Shown here: one piece after another, positions 60,245-64,000 of the stretch
Position numbering within the stretch: position 1 is the first letter of the stretch
Layout: every line of letters starts with the position of its first letter
Assembly (NCBI RefSeq): GCF_003569805.1
Contig: NZ_KZ984052.1
Coordinates: forward strand, 1-64,000
Source of the DNA: Microbacterium halotolerans
Lineage (GTDB): Bacteria; Actinomycetota; Actinomycetes; Actinomycetales; Microbacteriaceae
DNA length: 64,000 bases
Reading direction: 5' to 3'
The notes under the pieces: model-generated
Told to the model about the DNA's origin: nothing
Databases searched by the model: none
Seen by the model: only the letters and a program-made list of their open reading frames with translations
Program-made: the position numbers and the translations under genes

Positions 60245-60353
60245 GTAGTGCTCGGAGCGATTCCGAGACGCCCGCTTCACCGGGCGCCGTGCGACCGCAG
60301 GGTCGCTGGCAATTCCACAGTGTGTGAGAGGTCCCTTCGCAAGAAGGATCCAC

Positions 60354-60731
60354 GGGGCTGATCGGTTTCGACAGCGCCTGCCGATCTGACAGAAGCGGGC
60401 CGAGGATGCAGGGTTATCTCGTTAACGCCCCCTGCGAACCTATAAGTGCCAACTCTAACGCTGAGCGCACTGACTTCGCCCTCGCTGCCTAAGCAGCGAG
60501 CTCGAGTCCGTCAGCCCGTGGTCGTCCCCGCCACGGTTCCTGGCGCCATCTAAGGGGTCTTGCTGTGTGACGGCGTCGCGACGTCACATGGGACTTTTCC
60601 GCGACTGGGCCCGTCGATCTATGTGTCTGTGCTGAAGATCGGGGCCGAGCAGAACGTCTCCACAGAATGCGCCCGGAGAAACTTCAGTGAACCAGCGTTG
60701 GACGGGGGTTCGATTCCCCCCAGCTCCACCA
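60354..60731 (+). ncRNA. ssrA: Transfer-messenger RNA (tmRNA)
   Basis: 378 nt. The 5' end GGGGCTGATCGG pairs with the 3' AGCTCC of the acceptor arm, and the T arm GGGGGTTCGATTCCCCC is followed by ACCA encoded in the gene. The tag frame (60448-60492) starts at GCC and reads ANSNAERTDFALAA, ending TAA; the final ALAA is the ClpXP degradation signal. Rescues stalled ribosomes together with SmpB, whose gene is not in the window. The surrounding open frames on the other strand are translation artefacts of this RNA. Confidence 0.97.
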
Positions 60732-60815
60732 TCGGAGGATCACTAGAACCCGCAGCTGCGAGGCTGCTGGTGAACAGCGGTCCCCACATGGCCGCCTCTC
60801 GCACGTGGATGTCAG

Positions 60816-60847
60816 CCAGAAGGCCACCCTCCGGGGTGGCCTTCTGG
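60816..60847 (+). terminator. Strong hairpin terminator after ssrA
   Basis: CCAGAAGGCCACCC (60816-60829) and GGGTGGCCTTCTGG (60834-60847) form a perfect 14-bp stem closed by TCCG, followed by TGTTTCT. The dyad may also stop leftward transcription from the MerR gene. Confidence 0.8.
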
Positions 60848-60849
60848 TG

Positions 60850-61016
60850 TTTCTGGGGGCGTGTGCCTCGATGCACGCTCGGGTGAACGCGGCGATGGCC
60901 TCGTCCTTCGTCGCGCCTGCCCTGGCGGCGTTGTGGGCCGACTCGGCAGCGAGTAGCCCGTCGCGCGGCTGCTCGAGGAGTTGGAGGTCGGCTTCGAGGT
61001 GGTCGGCGCCCTCGGT
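60850..61016 (-). pseudogene. Possible gene fragment behind the MerR stop
   Basis: Directly after the MerR TGA, the same frame continues for over 50 codons as protein-like sequence (GADHLEADLQLLEQPRDG, AAESAHNAARAGATKDEAI, CIEAHAPR) until it reaches the ssrA terminator. No start codon of its own is convincing. It could be a decayed C-terminus of another gene left by an insertion beside ssrA, or chance. Confidence 0.3.
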
Positions 61017-61829
61017 TCAGAGTGCTCTCGGTTGTCCTTCTGCGTCGTGTAGCGGCCGCCCCTTGGCTGCCTCAGCGGGATGCGCGATGCCGACGCGGAC
61101 TTTCTCGAGGACCGCTTGCTGGGCCGGCGAGAGGTAGTTCGTGGTGTGCTGTTGGAAGACGCGCTCTGGAGGCCCCGGAAAGTCCTCGAAGTCCGTAGTC
61201 AGTGCAGCGAGTTCAGCGATGACAGGCAGGAACAGATCGATGAGCTGGTCGGCGAGCTGCATGATCTCGTCCGATGTGCTCTCGCCATCGAGGCTCGCCC
61301 AGACCGTCATGGCCGCCGCCACGGAGGAGGCACGGTCTGGGCGGCTGAGCAGCTCATAGATCGTTCTCAGGTAATCCTGTCCCTCCGGGCCGATGAGATG
61401 CATCAGCAGAAGGGTGTGATCCCGGTCAGTCGCTGCCGCGCCCTCAGGCAGACCAGAGTCTCGCAGGACGCTGTGGAACGCGGCGATCTCCGGGGGAAGG
61501 TCCGGGAACGCTCCGTAGCGTCTGAGATGGGCGAGCAGTTCGCGTTGGCGAGTCAGGTTCTCGATCTGCGCCGCGTACTCGGTGTCCAGGGCGTCGAACA
61601 CGGAATCTGACGGTGGATCGTTGCCATCGAGCATGGTCGCGATCTGCGTGAGAGAGAAGCCGAGTCCGACCAGGCGCCGGATCCGCAGCACTCGAACCAG
61701 CGCATGGGTGTTGTAGTCGCGGTAGCCATTGCCGGACCGCGCCGGTTCCTCGAGGAGCCCGATCTGATGGTAGTGCCGCAGGGTGCGCACGGTGATGCCG
61801 GCACAGCCAGCGAGGTCGCTGCTACGCAT
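61017..61829 (-). CDS. MerR-family transcriptional regulator
   Basis: 270 residues. N-terminal MerR HTH: SSDLAGCAGITVRTLRHYHQIGLLEEPARSGNGYRDY (about 4-40), with the wing and dimer helix following; a long C-terminal domain resembles the drug-sensing (TipA-like) branch. ATG 61829 lies inside the last codons of the MFS gene, overlapping by 8 bp; a GTG one codon earlier is the alternative. As second gene of the MFS-MerR operon it probably activates the 19-bp-spaced promoter at 63088-63118. Confidence 0.9.
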   Translation of the reverse strand: MRSSDLAGCAGITVRTLRHYHQIGLLEEPARSGNGYRDYNTHALVRVLRIRRLVGLGFSLTQIATMLDGNDPPSDSVFDALDTEYAAQIENLTRQRELLAHLRRYGAFPDLPPEIAAFHSVLRDSGLPEGAAATDRDHTLLLMHLIGPEGQDYLRTIYELLSRPDRASSVAAAMTVWASLDGESTSDEIMQLADQLIDLFLPVIAELAALTTDFEDFPGPPERVFQQHTTNYLSPAQQAVLEKVRVGIAHPAEAAKGRPLHDAEGQPRAL

Positions 61830-63081
61830 CACGTATCGCCTCCACCTCGTGGTCTTTCGCCTGAGCGGGTACGGGTTTATCCAGGTTACGCATGGATCGG
61901 GCGCTCAACGCCACGAGGAGGCCCAGAGACCACAGTGCGGCGAGTATCACGAGTGCAGTATGGAGACCCAAGAGCTCTGTCATGGCTCCGGCCAGGAAGA
62001 TGCCCAAGGGCGAGGCTGCTGTGACGAACGTGTTCTGGGTGCCCAGCACACGTCCGCGTTTGTCCTCTGGGATGCGCTCGATGGAGAGAACACCGACCAG
62101 AGCTCCGAAGAGCCCGACCGAGAAGCCCAAGACGAACGCGCCGAGGAAGAGTATCCACACCGACATCAGTGAGGCCACGATCGCGAGGCCGAGCACGCTG
62201 CCCAGAGAGCCTGTGACGAACCATCCGCGACGAGAACCGCGCGTTCCGGCAACGGCGTAGATCCCGCCGCCGACCAGTGTGCCTGCCGCGATGGCACTCA
62301 TGACCAGGCCGAGCAGACCTGGACGATCGATCTCGGTGAAGTAGAGCGGCAGGATGATTCCCTGGAGCCCTCCGATGGCGATGACTGCGGAGGTGGTCAG
62401 GATCGTGGTGACCAGCACGAACTTGTTGTGGATCATCTCACTCCACCCTTCTCGCAGCTGCCCCCAGACCCGACGCACCGGGGCCCCGTTGGCCGTCGTC
62501 GTCTCTTCGAGTGTTCCCACCTGGTGCGGAATCAGCATGGTCAGCAGCGCAGCGGCCAGTGATGTGCCGGCTGTGACCCATAGGGCAGTGGTGCCGTCCC
62601 AGGCGGTGAGCATGAACCCTGCGGCTGCCGGGCCGACGAGGATGGCGACCGCACCGAGTGCTTCGCGGGTGCCTGTCATGCGTTCAGCGGAGACCCCGCT
62701 GTGGCGGATGACGGCGGGGATCAGCGCTTCCCGTGCGGTGATCCCCGGGACGTCTCCGATGGCGCCGATGATTCCGAACAGGACGAACCAGCCCACAGAG
62801 AGACCGGTGATCATGTCGATGAGGGGAAGGGCTCCCATAGCGAGGGCGGAGATGAGGTCCGTGAGCACCGATGAGGTGCGTCGATTGATCCTGTCGATGA
62901 CCACGCCCATGAAGATTCCGGCCAGGACGGCGGGCACAATCGTGGCGGCTGCCACGGTGCCTGCCGCTAGCGCGCTGCCTGTTGTCTGGAGTACCAGCAG
63001 GGGCAGCACGATCGCTGCGATGGAGTTCCCCAGCGCAGAGAGCGTGTAGGAAGACAGATACGTGACGGGAAGAAGTCTCAT
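61822..63081 (-). CDS. MFS efflux transporter
   Basis: 419 residues, about 12 helices, of the MFS_3/EntS-like branch of exporters (MRLLPVTYLSSYTLSALGNSIAAIVLPLLVLQTTGSALAAG; motif A-like GVVIDRINRR). Cotranscribed with the MerR regulator; likely exports a drug or siderophore-like compound sensed by it. Base composition looks less GC-rich than the core genes. ATG fixed by a leaderless promoter. Position next to ssrA, a common integration site, suggests transfer. Confidence 0.88.
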   Translation of the reverse strand: MRLLPVTYLSSYTLSALGNSIAAIVLPLLVLQTTGSALAAGTVAAATIVPAVLAGIFMGVVIDRINRRTSSVLTDLISALAMGALPLIDMITGLSVGWFVLFGIIGAIGDVPGITAREALIPAVIRHSGVSAERMTGTREALGAVAILVGPAAAGFMLTAWDGTTALWVTAGTSLAAALLTMLIPHQVGTLEETTTANGAPVRRVWGQLREGWSEMIHNKFVLVTTILTTSAVIAIGGLQGIILPLYFTEIDRPGLLGLVMSAIAAGTLVGGGIYAVAGTRGSRRGWFVTGSLGSVLGLAIVASLMSVWILFLGAFVLGFSVGLFGALVGVLSIERIPEDKRGRVLGTQNTFVTAASPLGIFLAGAMTELLGLHTALVILAALWSLGLLVALSARSMRNLDKPVPAQAKDHEVEAIRDA

Positions 63082-63087
63082 GAGATG

Positions 63088-63118
63088 AGCTAAAACTATG
63101 ACGTTGCGTCGGAGTCAA
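63088..63118 (-). promoter_or_regulatory. MerR-type promoter of the MFS-MerR operon
   Basis: On the minus strand TTGACT (63118-63113) and TTAGCT (63093-63088) are 19 bp apart, with an imperfect dyad GACTCCG...CAACGTC in the spacer; the -10 ends 6 nt before ATG 63081. This matches promoters activated by MerR proteins. Confidence 0.65.
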
Positions 63119-63171
63119 CTGGAACAACCCGAACCCCGTCGACTCCGAGCTGTGGCAAGGGTGTGTAGGCA

Positions 63172-63194
63172 ATAACCTATGCATCGTAGGTTAT
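63172..63194. promoter_or_regulatory. Palindromic operator ATAACCTA-N7-TAGGTTAT
   Basis: Perfect 8-bp arms around tgcatcg, 30 bp before the TetR gene at 63224, covering its likely promoter (TATGCT at 63192). Probably its own operator. Confidence 0.65.
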
Positions 63195-63223
63195 GCTTGT
63201 CGTCGAGGGAAGGAAACGGACGA

Positions 63224-63793
63224 ATGGCACGAGCGGGTCTGAGCGGCAGCCGTTTGGCGCAGGCCGGTCTCGAACTGGTCGATGAGATCGGTTTCGAGCA
63301 GGTGACCATCGCTGAGCTTGCGCGGCGCTTCGCAGTGAAGCCGGCGAGCCTCTATTCGCATCTGCAGGGGCACGACGACCTCAAAACGCGAATCGCGTTG
63401 CTGGCCCTCGAGGAGATCGACGAGCAGGTGTCGGATGCTGTTGCCGGGCGAGCGGGCGCGGACGCCCTCCGCGGCCTCGCCGACGCGTACCGTGACTATG
63501 CCGCCGCCCACCCCGGCCGGTTTGCGGCCGCACAGCATCCGCTCGACCTGGAGACCGCCATCGCCAGCGCGGGTGCCCGTCAATCGCAGAGAATCCGCGC
63601 GATTCTGCGGGCATACCCGCTGGCTGAGGCGGAACAGGTGCATGCGATCCGGATGATCGGCAGCACTATTCGCGGGTTCGTGGCACTGGAGCTGAGCGGC
63701 AGCTTCAGCCACAGCAGTCCCGGCGCAGAGGTGAGCTGGGATCGCATCATCGATGCGCTCGATGCGCTGTTGCACAACTGGCCGATCCACTGA
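63224..63793 (+). CDS. TetR-family transcriptional regulator
   Basis: 189 residues. HTH: LSGSRLAQAGLELVDEIGFEQVTIAELARRFAVKPASLYSHLQGHDDLKTRI (about 6-56), including the Y-S-H-L-x-x-x-x-D-L motif. The C-terminal domain resembles the WHG/TetR_C_33-like group (ADAYRDYAAAHPGRFAAAQHP). ATG 63224 with GAAGGAAACGGAC in front; an upstream start adds 15 basic residues that overlap the operator. Followed after 18 bp by the GDSL-type gene, which it may control. Confidence 0.88.
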   Translation: MARAGLSGSRLAQAGLELVDEIGFEQVTIAELARRFAVKPASLYSHLQGHDDLKTRIALLALEEIDEQVSDAVAGRAGADALRGLADAYRDYAAAHPGRFAAAQHPLDLETAIASAGARQSQRIRAILRAYPLAEAEQVHAIRMIGSTIRGFVALELSGSFSHSSPGAEVSWDRIIDALDALLHNWPIH

Positions 63794-63811
63794 CCGACGA
63801 GAGATGAAGCA

Positions 63812-64000
63812 ATGCCCGTTCAACCTTTGAAGACCATCCCGCTCACCGCCAGCCTCATCGGCGGCGCCGCGGAACTTGAGCACACCGACCGCGGTATGCG
63901 GCCGCACCGCCTCCCGGACTGGGCGCTGAAGCAGTGCGCTGACCCGCAGCTGGCAATGGTGGAGGCGCAGCCGTCCGGTGTGCGGGTCGCCTTCCGCACG
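63812..64000 (+). CDS. GDSL/SGNH-type hydrolase, 5' part (cut by window end)
   Basis: The first 63 codons only. MPVQPLKTIPLTASLIGGAAELEHTD, RGMRPHRLPDWALKQCADP and MVEAQPSGVRVAFRT fit the N-terminal jelly-roll of an actinobacterial GDSL-lipase subfamily; the Ser-containing GDS block would lie beyond the window. GAGAGATGAAGCA precedes the ATG. Likely coexpressed with the TetR gene. Confidence 0.65.
   Translation, partial: MPVQPLKTIPLTASLIGGAAELEHTDRGMRPHRLPDWALKQCADPQLAMVEAQPSGVRVAFRT

Noticed and set aside
60560..60886. Open frames across the tmRNA, including one with ELGGIEPPSN
   Set aside because: This peptide is the well-known mistranslation of tmRNA and tRNA T-arm sequence; the RNA gene explains it.
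1..64000. CRISPR array
   Set aside because: No regularly spaced short direct repeats with unique spacers were seen; the repeats present are dispersed palindromes or two-copy tandems.
1..64000. tRNA or rRNA genes
   Set aside because: No cloverleaf with a T-loop GTTCGANTC and matching acceptor was recognised apart from ssrA.

Overview
The window reads as chromosome from a high-GC actinobacterium of the Microbacteriaceae, most likely Microbacterium or a close relative. The gene order DUF3515-thiL-rsmD-recG-coaD-yceD-rpmF-rnc-mutM ... smc ... ftsY ... ffh ... rpsP-khpA-rimM-trmD is typical of that group, and the tmRNA tag ends in the actinobacterial form RTDFALAA. GTG starts are common. At least twelve genes carry a TANNNT -10 hexamer only 6-7 nt before the start codon, so leaderless transcription is widespread here; the spacing settled several starts. 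No rRNA, tRNA or CRISPR array is visible. The only RNA gene I can support is ssrA.

Layout. 0.2-9.3 kb: conserved housekeeping block (lipoprotein, ThiL, a fatty-acid desaturase, RsmD, RecG, CoaD, YceD, L32, RNase III, MutM). 9.3-11.1 kb: a hipBA toxin-antitoxin pair inserted after mutM and followed by a decayed second copy of the mutM 3' end. 11.2-14.6 kb: accessory genes (unknown membrane-anchored protein, CofD, CPBP protease, small proteins). 14.9-22.8 kb: smc, an RsmC-like methyltransferase, a lipid kinase, ftsY and a DUF2004-type protein. 22.8-30.7 kb: an HTH/DUF2975 pair with its own operator, an oligopeptide-type ABC transporter (fused double ATPase, two permeases, lipoprotein receptor) and lipBA. 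30.8-32.9 kb: TetR regulator and ffh. 33.2-38.1 kb: an exported GH106-type glycosidase, probably frameshifted, and a membrane-anchored alpha/beta hydrolase. 38.3-42.8 kb: glpD, a SorC-type regulator and glpK. 42.8-47.8 kb: an iron-siderophore uptake operon behind a DtxR/IdeR-like box. 48.1-50.1 kb: rpsP-khpA-rimM-trmD. 50.3-57.2 kb: nitrite assimilation (FNT transporter; nirB-nirD-siroheme synthase-HemD/wHTH-sirohydrochlorin chelatase). 57.4-60.2 kb: MFS and M20 peptidase. 60.35-60.73 kb: ssrA. 61.0-64 kb: MFS-MerR operon, TetR, and the start of a GDSL-type hydrolase cut by the window edge.

Several circuits can be read from the DNA. The palindrome TGGACNNNGTCCA occurs both next to the TetR gene and at the transcription start of the peptide transporter. 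GCACGWWCGTGC occurs in front of both glpD/SorC and glpK. Motif halves spaced 22 bp, as in GlnR boxes, precede both the FNT gene and nirB. Two promoters have the MerR-type 19-bp spacer.

The least explained content is repetitive. A 68-bp palindromic element occurs four times, twice inside reading frames. A second family of 74-78 bp occurs at least twice. There are also decayed duplicates of gene 3' ends behind mutM and behind the RsmC-like gene. I found no clearly new multi-gene system; these repeats and the mutM/hipBA junction are the best candidates for follow-up.
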